A stretch of DNA of 64,000 bases from Spongilla lacustris (taxonomy: Eukaryota; Porifera; Demospongiae; Spongillida; Spongillidae). Location: the NCBI GenBank assembly GCA_949361645.1, contig OX442430.1, forward strand, positions 1,287,856 to 1,351,855, given 5' to 3'. This document shows positions 1-10,268 of the stretch, one piece after another (position 1 is the stretch's first letter; every line of letters starts with the position of its first letter). The notes under the pieces are model-generated. The model searched no databases. It was given only the letters and a program-made list of their open reading frames with translations, and had not been told where the DNA came from. Position numbers and translations under genes: made by a program.

Positions 1-288
1 AAATGAAGGATGCTAAATATTGTTATCGTACTACAACTTACGAGATGGATCGATGCATCAGCATATTCCTTGTCATCTATAGTTGAATCTTGCTGTTTAA
101 CCATCTAGAAATGGAATATGTAAGTAAGAATACTGTGTAGTAACATCCGTTATGCAACATGACAACATCCAGCTGTACATGCCATCACCTAGCAACACAA
201 TGTTTAAAGCTATGTCACTTCTCCAGCTGCTCTTTTAGTCTAGACTAAATGAAGCGCGCCAAACCATAATATTCCATGCACAACTCAC

Positions 289-1258
289 CTTTTGGCTGTA
301 GTTGCATGTATTTACGTTGTAGCGTGATCTCCGCCTCACGCTTACGCTTCTGGTATCGCGCCCTTTTCGTTAAACGCGCAGCGGAAGAGTTTCTCCAATA
401 TAGACTCCTTTGTGAAGCCCGATTGGTTTATCGATTCGCCTGAATCTTTTGCCTCTTTGAAGCATGTATCTCTTCAGAATTCTGTTCATGTCGCCGCCTC
501 TTAGAAGCTCGGTTCGACTCCAGAATTGGCACTTATGCAGTTTCCTCCCCCCCCCCCCCCTCCCCCCATTTTAATTATTGCGTTTACGTAATTATTTTTA
601 AAATGTCATGTGTGTGGTATTTGACGCTTTATGTATGGGTACCCCCTCCCTCACCCTCCCCACTTTCTTTTTACTATATAACGGACGTAACCAACACTCC
701 ATGAAAAAGGGGAGGGTGAGGGAGGGGGAACCCCACCCTCCTTTAAAGACAACTGTTACATGGTGGTAAGGTTGAGCATTGTATATATGGTTAACGGTAA
801 GACACTGCTATCGTTGTGTTCCTAGCTTTTTGTATGCCGCCCAAAGGTCCGACCGATATTATAGTAGTTCCCGGTGCACAATGTTGGCGAATTATCGGCA
901 GAAAGCGTAGCGGCATCACGACGGTCTATTGGCTAACTGGACATAAAAGCAACTTTCAAACTAACTACACAACTAACAACCTCAGTAGGTAGAAGCAGAG
1001 GAATAGAAACAGTACATGTAGCAACAGCCATCGTAATAAAGCAGGTGGTTATCATTATACTACGTAAATAAACATACAAGCATTACGTAAACGCAATAAT
1101 TATAGTTGGGGGGGGGGGGGAAACTGCATAAGTGCCCAGATTTGCTCTGTACATGTGCCCGCATTGTACCGAGCTCGGGAGGACTCTAAATCATAGTCTC
1201 GATTTAGGAGGTATTCCTCTCGTCGCTTAGCTTTCCTTTCTTGTTGCCGTGAAGGCAT
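289..1258 (-). pseudogene. Helitron-type protein, exon 1 (copy A), interrupted
   Basis: The frame opens with ATG at 1258-1256 and encodes a very basic start (MPSRQQERKAKRREEYLL) followed by LNRDYDLESSRARYNA. It resumes upstream of 529 with repeated RASKRR-like units and RASQRSLYWRNSSAARLTKRAR. The exon ends at 289 with a clean donor (AAAG|GTGAGT). The second half carries an in-frame stop after QANR. A 607-bp MITE sits inside at 529-1135. A second copy at 56441-56804 has the same start and donor but different stops, so both are decayed. Function would be the disordered, basic N-terminus of a rolling-circle transposon protein; that is family inference. Confidence 0.5.
529..1135. mobile_element. 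607-bp MITE with 9-bp target duplication and terminal poly(C)/poly(G)
   Basis: The ends are inverted repeats starting GCACTTATGCAGTTTCC, each running at once into a homopolymer (C14 at 547-560, G13 at 1108-1120) and then into a shared AATTATTGCGTTTACGTAAT block. Flanks are CCAGAATTG (520-528) and CCAGATTTG (1136-1144), an 8-of-9 match. A 9-bp duplication suggests a MULE/MuDR-type mobilizer. Inside is a second inverted pair, 642-661 against 709-728, rich in C and G. No coding capacity is seen. Confidence 0.75.
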
Positions 1259-1835
1259 TTTGACATTAACAACTTTGCTAGCTAAAACTCGTGAGCAAAA
1301 CTTAAAACACTCCCACCTGTTCCAATCATATATAACGGTACACAATTCTAATTATACGTGAAACATTGTCATGGAATCGCTTTTAATATAGCTTATTACG
1401 CAACGATTACGTATATCTTGGCGCGCGAGTTTCGATCTAGAAGAGCGGCAAATTACGTATATCGGTTACATGCTTTATTTATACATGTATATCTGATACC
1501 TGAAGATGTATTTTCAGGAAATTCTACGGCTGTTGGTATAATTGGCGCTCGTCTAAACCGTTCCTATCTCAAGTTATATTCATCCATAAAGACGACTATG
1601 GAGAAACGACGGTCTGGGAACGAGAATTGAGAGCTTTTTTGTTCTCTTAAAGAAAACGGTCTGGCGACTTGGACGTAACATGAAAATGATCGTCTTTCCA
1701 TTCTGGTTCGATAGCAATAAACAGCTACACTATCCGTTTCTCGGTTCGCGAGTTATACGGTAACGCGGGTCGCGGTTTTTAATGATTTCATGATACGGCA
1801 CAAATTCTGTATGAGAGTTGCCGTAACTCTCGATA

Positions 1836-2209
1836 AGTACTGAGCATGCAGAACCAGCTAGAAACTTCATGGTGGAACACCGCTCCACGCATATGGCAGT
1901 GCCACCAATTAAGACATGTACAACCTGCATGGAAAAGAGCCAGTGACCTGTGTACCTAACTGTGCAAAAGAGTACGTAGCGCGTTTTATTAACGCACGTG
2001 CACTATACTGCAGAGGGCGAGAACGTATTTAAATTGCCGTACCCACTGCGCGTGGGCATACCTTAAACCAGGTCCCCAGACTAAGTGTTGATTACATCAA
2101 CAATGTTTAACGTTTCTTTTACACCCCTTACCTTTAATTTGTACAGGCGGGAAGAGCGAATGGCATATAAAAAAGTTAATCAATTTCCTACCGATTTCTG
2201 CCTATGAAG
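1836..2209 (+). repeat. Repeat R, copy a, left part
   Basis: This segment has counterparts at 21640-21957 and, reversed, at 28165-28077 plus 27319-27041. Shared landmarks are GAACCAGCTAGAAAC, GGAACACCGCTCCACGCAT and TTGATTACATCAACAATG (variants in each copy). At 2141-2144 it has an uninterrupted GTACAGGCGGGA, which is the empty form of the site used by the Ginger-type element at 22100-27036. The hAT element at 2210 splits this copy; it resumes at 12226. No coding potential seen; the family is not recognised. Confidence 0.6.
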
Positions 2210-2450
2210 CAGGGTTGCCGAAAGTCAGGCCGGGGTCCGGCCTGTGACCGGCCGGCCTGTAACCGGCCGGCCTGAAAGGCCAGGCCGGCCTGCCAGGTCG
2301 GATAAATTGGTGTTATTAAACATTTTATGGCTAACCACAAAACATTATGATATTATTAAACAATTTATTAAAAAATCATAGTTAACCACAACGTAATTAC
2401 CTCCACGTTTAAAATTCATAGCTAAATTACTCCCACACGCGTGCCTAAGA

Positions 2451-3005
2451 ATGGCTATGAATTGTGATTCAGATTCGTGCTGCTCATCAACTCCCCCTGA
2501 GCTTCCCGCCAACGCAGATATTTGGATATATAATCCAGATGAACTCATAAGGTTCCCACAATGGCGAAAACAAAACAGTACGTCTACCTCCACTGTGTGG
2601 TCGCATTTCAAGGTGCACAGGCTCCATGCCTCTAAAGAAAAAAAAAACGCTGTGTTTACAGACAAAGCACGGTGTGACTACTGCCACAAGCCATTTGTTG
2701 GTAAGCACTCAACTCTTCTGAGGCACCTGCAACGTTTTCATAAACAGCAGCTGTCTAATTCATGCGATCAAAGCGATTCCTCTATCAGCAAGGAGAAACA
2801 ACAAACAACTCTCAAAGTGAAAAAGGCTCAACTAGAGCAGTATTTTTCATCTAAAGTTCCCCTTTAACAAAGGGTGAACACGAGAAGGCCATCAAATTGC
2901 TAGCACTTGCATGGTGCGATAATCTTCTTCCACCGCTTCTCGCCATATGGAGAAATCAACGGACACGAAAGTTGCGGTTTGTAAATTTTTGGATTTCATT
3001 CCGCG
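2451..3005 (+). pseudogene. hAT transposase N-terminal exon with BED zinc finger
   Basis: Translation from the first ATG gives an acidic start, then a BED-type finger: W and F in VWSHFKVH, paired cysteines in CDYCHKPF, and histidines in LRHLQRFH, around residues 45-98. BED fingers bind DNA and are usual at the start of hAT transposases. The frame closes at 2867, but homologous-looking coding goes on in another frame (KGEHEKAIKLLALAWCDNLL), then after a second shift (EKSTDTKVAVCKFLDFIPR) to a donor at 3005 (CGCG|GTACGT). Two frameshifts make this a decayed exon. The matching downstream exon starts about 10.3 kb. Confidence 0.75.
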
Positions 3006-3055
3006 GTACGTTCCATAGAGAATGTATGGCGTTTTTACTAACTTGATTATTATTT

Positions 3056-3480
3056 ACTTAACTAACAGACCTGCAACTTTTGCCACCCTCTAATACTACT
3101 CTAAATGATGTTTAAATGTAGGCAATTTCAAATTTTATACCTTGTATCGTCCAAAATTCTGGGACCATTTCTGAAAATATGATATTCCATAGACTTGTAC
3201 AGAAAATGGAAAAAAATCATGCTAATTAAGATATTCCATTAGTTATAACTAATGAACAGAGGGGGGTTAGAACTTTTGCCACCCTCTGAAACAATTCTAC
3301 AACTATCCAAATAATATAATATATGAAAAAAAGTGGATGTTGTCGTGAAGAATTTGGGGACCATTTTTAAAAATAGTAAATCAGTTTTGGTGCAATAAGG
3401 CGCCATTTTTAAATGGCGTTTCTATGTGTTACCATAGATATTTAGTAAAATCAAGGATATTCCATAGTTAATAAAATGAG
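3056..3480. repeat. Diverged direct repeat within the hAT intron
   Basis: The phrase CTTTTGCCACCCTCT occurs near 3077 and again near 3269. Each is followed by an A/T-rich stretch containing GGGACCATTT or GGGGACCATTT and ATATTCCAT. This looks like two diverged copies of a unit of about 190 bases. No open frame of note. Confidence 0.4.
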
Positions 3481-3714
3481 ACTAGGATCTAGGACATGCC
3501 AGCATTTTGCAAAGCTGGAGTCGAGCAGAGGGCGTGGTGGGCCAGGTGCCGCCCCGTGCCGGGGGTAACTACTAGTACATGCCATGGAATACTAAAAGCT
3601 TCGAGTCTGTGTTTTCTGCAAGACAGATCGATGTATTGAAATGATGTTAGGCTGCTTACCTCGACCGGCTGCTCAGACAAGAGATGTAGGCCTACACGTA
3701 GCTGTAGCTGGATC

Positions 3715-3740
3715 TGAGCTATCCGAGTGCATCCTGAGGT
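3715..3740 (+). repeat. 26-bp direct repeat, left copy
   Basis: TGAGCTATCCGAGTGCATCC plus the next six bases recurs exactly at 5682-5707. The pair brackets the Gypsy gag and RNase H fragments and the minisatellite between them. It may be a relic of LTR ends or a shared insertion context. Confidence 0.5.
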
Positions 3741-3841
3741 CTACAGGGCGACGAGGGTGCATGGGATAGCTAAGAAGGATGGCAGGGGAGTGTGACGCGT
3801 CAACGGAAGACTGGTTGAGTTAATACGTCGAGCGGTTAGAA

Positions 3842-4643
3842 CATTTCTTCCTGGCAAATAAAGTGGAAGCCGAACAGAAAAAGGACGCTTTCCTCGCCTG
3901 TATTACATTTGGCCTGCTCCGAGCGCTCGTAGCACCCCAGAAATTGAAAGACCGAACGTACGAGCAACTGGTCGCAGCCTTAACGACACACGTAGCGCCT
4001 AAACCTCTAGTCATCGCAGAACGTACGGTTCCACAAACGGGACAAAAGGAGGGATATGTGGTATGCAGCAATTAAGTTTGCAGAACTGTGCGTTTGGTGC
4101 GACGTTATCAGAGACGCTGAGAGACAGGGTGTTCTTTGGTATGAGGGACGAGGGGGTACAGAAGAGACTCCTCACAAAGGCAGACCTCACTTTTGCCAAG
4201 GTGCTGGAGACAGCGGAAATAGCGGAAAGGGAGACTAAAGACGCGCAGAACAGTTGCAGAGTGTCACAAAACAGGAACAAGACCCTGAAGTACAACAAGT
4301 GGCAGCACCACCAAGAAGGGGGAGACAGTCAGGCCTAGGGGCTTGCAACAGGTGTGGAGGAGCGCATGATACTCAACAGTGCAGGTTCAGAAACAAAGTT
4401 TGCAGGAAATGGGGGCAAATTGAGAGGGCGTGTTGTGCAAAGAAAAGGGCAGAAGGAACAGGTGTTGGAAAGGGTGTACCCACTAGAGACCACTCTGTGA
4501 AGGAACTAAAGGGGGACGATGAAAGCAATGAAGAATGGGACGGACTGAAATGGGGATCACTACATGGCCTAGCAAAAGACAAGAGATATGGAATGAAACA
4601 GAGGACAATGGGTAAACCTATATGTATGTGGCGTTCATCATGA
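3842..4643 (+). pseudogene. Ty3/Gypsy gag fragment
   Basis: Across three frames the translation reads like a Gypsy gag. First comes a capsid-like part (FLACITFGLLRALVAPQKL), then NCAFGATLSETLRDRVFFGM followed by VQKRLLTKADLTFAKVLE, then zinc knuckles starting CNRCGGAHDTQQC. The second knuckle is degenerate (CRKWGQIERACC). Frame changes near 4065 and 4330 show decay. Coding stops where a minisatellite begins at about 4670, so no protease or reverse transcriptase follows. Gag would package element RNA; this piece is a relic lying in the hAT intron. Confidence 0.65.
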
Positions 4644-4675
4644 ATGAACAACTGCTATGTATCAATACAATTGGT

Positions 4676-5230
4676 TGTACCCCAAATTGTACAGGCCTGT
4701 ACAATTTTATAGGCCTGTACCACTGTACAGGCCACTACCCCTCCCTGTACACGCCATTACCCTTGTACAGGCCTGCACCCCTGTACAAGCCTGTACCCTT
4801 GTACAGTCCTGTACACCCCCCCCCCCCCCCCAAGTACAGGCCTGTACCCCTGTCCAGGCCACTACCCCTCCCTGTACACGCCATTACCCTTGTACAGGCC
4901 TGCACCCCTGTACAAGCCTGTACCCTCGTACAGTCCTGTACCCCCCACCCACCCCAGTACAGGCCTGTACCCCTGTCCAGGCTTGTACCCCTCCCTGCAT
5001 GTACACGCCTTTACCCCTGTACAAGCCTGTACCCACTGTACAGTCCTGTAAACCCCCCCCCCCCCCCCCCCCCCTGCCCCCCCGCCAGTACAGGCCTGTA
5101 CCCTGTCCAGGCTTGTATCCCTGTACCCCTCCTTGAACATGCCTGTATCCCTGAGCAGGCCTGTACCCCTCCGTGAACAGTGGTACAGGCCTATACCTCT
5201 CCCTGTACCCTTTCACAGGATTGTACTGCT
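4676..5230. repeat. TGTACAGGCC-type minisatellite with C tracts
   Basis: Units of about 18 bases combine TGTACAGGCCTGTACCCC and TGTACAAGCCTGTACCC, with longer higher-order blocks ending in C16 (4816-4831) and C22 (5053-5074). TGTACA is itself palindromic, so the array is full of short inverted repeats. All six frames stay open for long runs only because the repeat lacks stops. Confidence 0.85.
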
Positions 5231-5251
5231 GTACATGTATAGTTCATGTCT

Positions 5252-5608
5252 CTACTCAAAGCATGGCTTTATAACCGGACCTCTTCTGTAGTTTTGGGTG
5301 GCCATCCCTCCTGAATAGACTGAAACACCCTTGCTAACACCAGGTCCCTTAATTGTTGTTGTTCTTCGTAATTCTGCCACTGCGACCAGGAGGGTTTGTA
5401 GTTGGGAATGTCCCTCCTTCCTCCTCGTCCATTTGTGCCATCTGCATGTCGGCCACCACTGGGAGACGTGAAAGTGCATCAGCATTTGTGTGCTGAGTGG
5501 TGCTGCTGTCACTGCTGGTAATCCCTTTTCAGGGTTGAGAATGGACAACAAGGGATGGTGGTCTGTCACCAGTGTGAAATGGGGAGGAACTGTGATGTCC
5601 GGAAACAT
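5252..5608 (-). pseudogene. Ty3/Gypsy RNase H fragment
   Basis: Minus-strand translation contains HFTLVTDHHPLLSILNPEKG, a strong match to the Gypsy RNase H core. In a shifted frame it continues as ADALSRLPVVADMQMAQMDE, the usual RNase H end. It is in opposite orientation to the gag fragment at 3842-4643, so they are not one colinear element. Reverse transcriptase and integrase are absent. Frame changes mark it as dead. Confidence 0.75.
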
Positions 5609-5681
5609 TCAGTGATTAGAGATAAATAGCATGTGATTACGTGTATGATTCAGTATAATGAATGAATGGTTGTTGATGTTG

Positions 5682-5707
5682 TGAGCTATCCGAGTGCATC
5701 CTGAGGT
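5682..5707 (+). repeat. 26-bp direct repeat, right copy
   Basis: Exact second copy of 3715-3740. The bases beyond it on either side differ from those at the left copy. Confidence 0.5.
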
Positions 5708-6764
5708 ATCGAGTGTCTGAGAAACAAACCAGCCTAGGACGCCATTGCATGTGGTTGAATCTTTTGAAACATGATCACATGTACATGTACAACAGTGCTT
5801 TGTTGTGACACCTGCAGTTAAATTAACACAACAGTAACGCTACATTACATCCATAGTGACATCCATGCACATGCACTGTTCCTTCTGATTGTTCCTGCAG
5901 CTAGTGAGCGTTGTATGTAAAAAATCAATTTAAGCTGACACTTGAACTCCCTGAAATAAAAATGTAGTGATTACTAGAATACACCTGAACACACATATTG
6001 CATACTGTAGAAGAGAACAGGTTAACTTACGTCCTTTTCTTCAACCCAATATAAGTGTCTTCTTAAAACCACTTTACAACACTGGAAAGCATGGTATTAT
6101 TCAGTTTTATTTTGTTTTTTACAAACAAACCCAGCTAGCTTACCTTTTTCCTTTCATACACAATCCTTTCAGTCTGATAGTACTTCATTTGACATGCGCT
6201 ATAAGATGAGAGCCGGGGCCAGCGGGGTGAATGGGGATAAGGGGAGGAAAGGAGAGAGGAGGAGCGAGAGTGATGGGAGGGAGGGGGAGGTAGGAAAATT
6301 GACGGGATGAGGAGAGAGGGAGATGGAAGGGGAGGTAAGGAAATTGAATGGAGGAGGAAAAGAGAAAGTATTATTTGTTTTTTTTTGTACAGGTTGTGGT
6401 GGCAGTTTGTATATGCCAAAACATTGAGTGTCTGACTGGCTAAATACAATTGAGGGATTCATGAAAGTTTGTGTTATGATGTTCTACTTCCATTGCTGCA
6501 GTATTATTGTAGGAAGTCTTCCCTTCATATGTACAGTTAAATGGCATGTTTGTGAACCCTGGATTAATTGACAGAACAGCAAGTGACATGCCACGTGTAC
6601 ACCAGGGGGTAGGTACAGTAAATCCCTGGTGTTATAGGAAGTACATGCATGTAATGGTGTGCTTCTTGTACACGTAACATCTGTAGCAAATGCATGACTG
6701 GAAACCGTAAGTGATACTGGCAGATGTTGCCTATTCCTGCCTCCTCCTCCCCCACGTTCAGCTG

Positions 6765-6765
<1 letters not shown>
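5708..6765. other. No gene seen (hAT intron)
   Basis: This stretch holds a purine-rich block at 6225-6365 (GGGGAGG-type repeats) and scattered ACATGTA motifs. Short open frames here look like chance. Confidence 0.4.
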
Positions 6766-6855
<90 letters not shown>

Positions 6856-6965
6856 TGTGTGTGTTTGTGTGAATGTGTGTGTGTGTGTGTGTGTGTGTAC
6901 ATGTATGTGTGTGTGTGTGTGTGTGTGTACATGTATGTGTGTGTGTACATGTATGTGTGTGTGTA
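6766..6965. repeat. (TG)n microsatellite with CATGTATG interruptions
   Basis: A long TG run is followed by blocks of TG separated by ACATGTA. Apparent long frames in both strands are repeat artefacts. Confidence 0.95.
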
Positions 6966-7383
6966 CATAAACACCTGCTGATCCTATCTTATTTCAATGT
7001 TTGTACAAAGTAACAAAGGCCCAATGTTATGAATTTTGTTGTGTGGCCAGTCTGTGCTGATAAAAGGTCTAGGTCTGTACATGAATAATCTCATGCACAA
7101 TGCCATGCATCTTTGTGCAAATACAACCCCTAGGCCTGGTTTTGCTGGTTGTCCTAGGGAAAAGCTGTGTCCTGGAAGTTCATAGTATGTTAACAGATGT
7201 GCAGCACTACTACTTGTGTCCATACATGTATGTACATTTTTGGTGAGCCCCAGGGTTATTCTATTGCCTGTCTACTTGTTGCCAGCTAGGCTTGGAGTAC
7301 TACAGTTGAGAGCCTTACTGTTGACAGTAATGAGAGCAAGGTACTACATGTAATGCCGTGCATACTAAAAATGAAAACCTTTA
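6966..7383. other. No gene seen (hAT intron)
   Basis: Single-copy-looking sequence without a convincing frame, splice pair or inverted repeat. Confidence 0.35.
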
Positions 7384-7495
7384 GGGAAGGCCAACAATAT
7401 AGGGAGAAGGCCACCTATAGGGAGAAGGCCAACTGTATAGGGAGAAGGCCACTGTATAGGGAGAAGGCCACTGTATAGGGAGAAGGCCAACTGAC
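7384..7495. repeat. 20-bp minisatellite, small block
   Basis: About five units of TATAGGGAGAAGGCCAACTG. The same unit forms the larger block at 9074-9790. Confidence 0.85.
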
Positions 7496-8635
7496 CAACA
7501 GTATAGTATATAACATGTACATGTACATGTAAGTAGTCAAGGGAGGTGTGTCCATATATGTATGTACGAAGTGGGCCCATAAGGTTATTCTATTTGTGAT
7601 AACTAATGCAAACACTAAATGGGCATGGGCCAACCTACATGTATGAAGTTTTGGCATAGCCCCAGAACCATTATCCCTTGTTAGGCCAGTAGGGGCCAAA
7701 ACCAGCTTAAGGCTGGCTTGTGGTTTCCTTGTCCACACAATGGATGTGGTTGCTTTGCAAAACTTAGGTAACCACTAAAATCACTACCTATCTTTGAAGT
7801 ACCACTGCATGTACATGTAGTGACCTACAGCCAAAAAAGTTGCATGAAGGGCATACGATGACTTGGCTACATACATGTATAGAAGGGTTAAGGTTACCAC
7901 ACGTACATGTAGGTAACATGTTGCATGCAACTCAAATGAATATAGCGCATGGTAGCCTTTTAAAGCACAGCCTCATATGCAAATGTAGTAATATTAAATT
8001 TACCAGAACTTTTGTGTAGGTAGTCAGGGTTAGGGTTTATACCTGTATCTGGTAGCCACCAGATGAGAAATTAGTCCTGGGTACATATACTAGGTACAGG
8101 ATTATGTAACAGTAGATGGTGTCTATAAAGATAGACAATAGTACATGTAACAAAGAGTACATGTACAAGTTAATGTACCTCTCCAGGCCCTTAAACAGAA
8201 GTACTTTAACATGCATGTTCAAAGACTTCTGATGGAGCCGTCACCCAAGTGATGCATTGTATGTGTACAAAGGATACCTCCCCCCTTTCTGGGGGATTTG
8301 GAGAGGTGATCCAATGACACCACCAACACCCCTCCAGGGGAGTGAGGAAGTGTTCTCAACACCAATGCATGCAAAGAAAAATTAGCATGTCCAAAAATAC
8401 CATGCGTACTCTAGTGCATGTAACCACCATCACAATAGCCCCCAAACAGCCATTCACACACCTGTTATCTGTCGTCACTGTGTTCAAAGGACTGGGGAAG
8501 TAGCCAGACCAGTAAATACTTTGGTTTGTAGTACTGCAGTTACATGTAGTAGGTCTTCATTGATCCTCTGCTCCTCCAGTAGTATGGTAGCTCTCTCCTG
8601 GTAGATTGTTGTGTCTTGTTGTGGTTGTACAGCAA

Positions 8636-8638
<3 letters not shown>
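7496..8638. other. No gene seen (hAT intron)
   Basis: Contains many ACATGTACATGT palindromes but no supported coding region. Confidence 0.35.

Positions 8639-8719
<81 letters not shown>
8639..8719. repeat. (TG)n microsatellite
   Basis: Near-pure TG run of about 80 bases ending in TGCGTGCG. Confidence 0.95.
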
Positions 8720-8723
<4 letters not shown>

Positions 8724-9073
8724 CGTGTGTGTTTGTGTCCAAATTATTATTATTTATATCTGATGTATATGGATGTACATGTAAGTACCACTGTGTACAG
8801 GTATATGTGTGGACATCATTGGTGTGTGTGCCCATGTTTGAAGCACACAATACACAGCTCTACATCAGCGTGTGTAGTGTGCACATGATGGAGACACTTG
8901 TGAATATGTGCATCTCCACCAGTAGAGCTACTACATTGAGTGTCCACACTGTAACTGAGCGTGCGTGACTTGCTGGAAGTGTCCATGCACGTGTGTGGTG
9001 TGTGTCCCCCACAGGTCAGCTATACACATGGTAAGACAGAGATGCTACACAAATGGACAATGCTCAGTGGTTC

Positions 9074-9790
9074 ATATAGGGAGAAAGCCAATAGTATAGG
9101 GAGAAGGCCAACTGTATAGGAAATAGTATAGGGATAAGGCCGACAGTACACATGTAGGTAGAAAGTCAACAGTATAGGGAGAAAGCCAACAGCATAGGGA
9201 GACGGCCAACTGTATAGGGATAAGGTCAACCATATAGGGAGAAGGGTCAACAGTATAGGGAGAAGGCCAAGAGTATATAGGGAGCAGGCCAACAGTATAG
9301 GGAGAAGGCCAACAGTATAGGGAGAAGGCCAACTGTATAGGGAGAAGGCTAACAGTATAGGGAGAAGGCCAACAGTATAGGGAGAAGGCCAACAGTATAG
9401 GGAGAAGGCCAAGAGTATATAGGGAGAAGGCTAACAGTATAAGCGCAGCTTATTATAAAGAGAAGGCCACCAGCATAGGAAGAAGGCCAACAGTACAGGG
9501 AGAAGGCCAACAGTATAGGGAGAAGGCCAACAGTATAGGGAGCAGGCCAAGAGTATATAGGGAGAAGGCTAACAGTATAGGGAGAAGGCCAACAGTATAG
9601 GGAGAAGGCCAACTGTATAGCGAGAAGGCCAACAGTATAGGGAGAAGGCCAACAGTATAGCGAGAAGGCCACCAGTCTAACACTACAGGAAGAAGACCAA
9701 CAGTATAAGGAGACGGGCAATTAACGGTCCGGGAGAAGGCCAACAGTACAGGGCGAATTCCATACAGTACTAGTATAGGGAGAAGGCCAT
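9074..9790. repeat. 20-bp minisatellite, large block
   Basis: Roughly 35 units of AGTATAGGGAGAAGGCCAAC with scattered changes and two short breaks near 9130 and 9440. Translation in several frames stays open (LPILLAFSLY-like peptides); this is a repeat effect, not a gene. Confidence 0.9.
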
Positions 9791-9934
9791 ATCTCCTCCC
9801 CCTTCACTGCATCGAATATATGCCTGTTCTGCACATACTAAATTCACACAGTATACTCACCAAAACACTTGAATCTCAGAAGTTGAAATCATGCAGGGCA
9901 ATCCGTTTATTGCTGCCTCCACATATCCAAAGCT

Positions 9935-9985
9935 TAGTCTGGGGACCAGGCTGATAGTACAACCATCAGCCTGGTCCCCAGACTA
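9935..9985. repeat. Perfect 21-bp hairpin
   Basis: TAGTCTGGGGACCAGGCTGA plus T at 9935-9955 is exactly inverted at 9965-9985 with a 9-base loop. The GGTCCCCAGACTA half also occurs in repeat R (near 2072), suggesting derivation from a repeat edge. Confidence 0.85.
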
Positions 9986-10268
9986 TCCAAAGCTACGATT
10001 GTGTATTATCGTTAATAATTCATCTGCAATTAAGTTGCAACGTACGCAATAACTGTAACTTAATCCCAGATGATGCAAGGTATTACGTTATGACATATTG
10101 TTTATGAATAAATTATGCGCGGTAGAAATTAATTTTTTGTCTTGATTTTACTACACGAATGGTTCATGTCATAATTATATAAAACACAGATTCACAATCA
10201 GACCGATTTATACTAAATTATAAATGTGTTTAAAATTCAATTTAAAAATAAAAGCATGATGACCGCCT

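Larger units (their letters stand above)
1..1835 (-). mobile_element. Helitron-like element, 5' portion (copy A), continues off the window start
   Basis: Read on the minus strand, the sequence starts at 1835 with TCGAGAGTTACGG and is preceded by an A. Two other copies (55650 and 55997, plus strand) begin with the same bases after an A. Helitrons start with 5'-TC and insert between A and T. About 577 bases in from the end is an ATG-led exon rich in basic RASKR-type repeats, as in the N-terminus of large invertebrate Helitron replicase-helicase proteins. Positions 1-288 match the intron after the same exon at 56805-56950. No Rep or helicase motif lies in the window, so the class call rests on the termini and the N-terminal exon. 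Confidence 0.5.

Noticed and set aside
4622..5216. Pro/Tyr-rich frames over the TGTACAGG array
   Set aside because: All frames stay open because of repeat composition; no gene signals.
6199..6462. Pro/Ser/Leu-rich minus-strand frames
   Set aside because: Come from a purine-rich GGGGAGG tract; no gene signals.
9020..9743. Minus frames with LLPILLAFSLY-type hydrophobic repeats resembling a membrane protein
   Set aside because: Produced by the 20-bp minisatellite; the frame shifts freely with unit indels.
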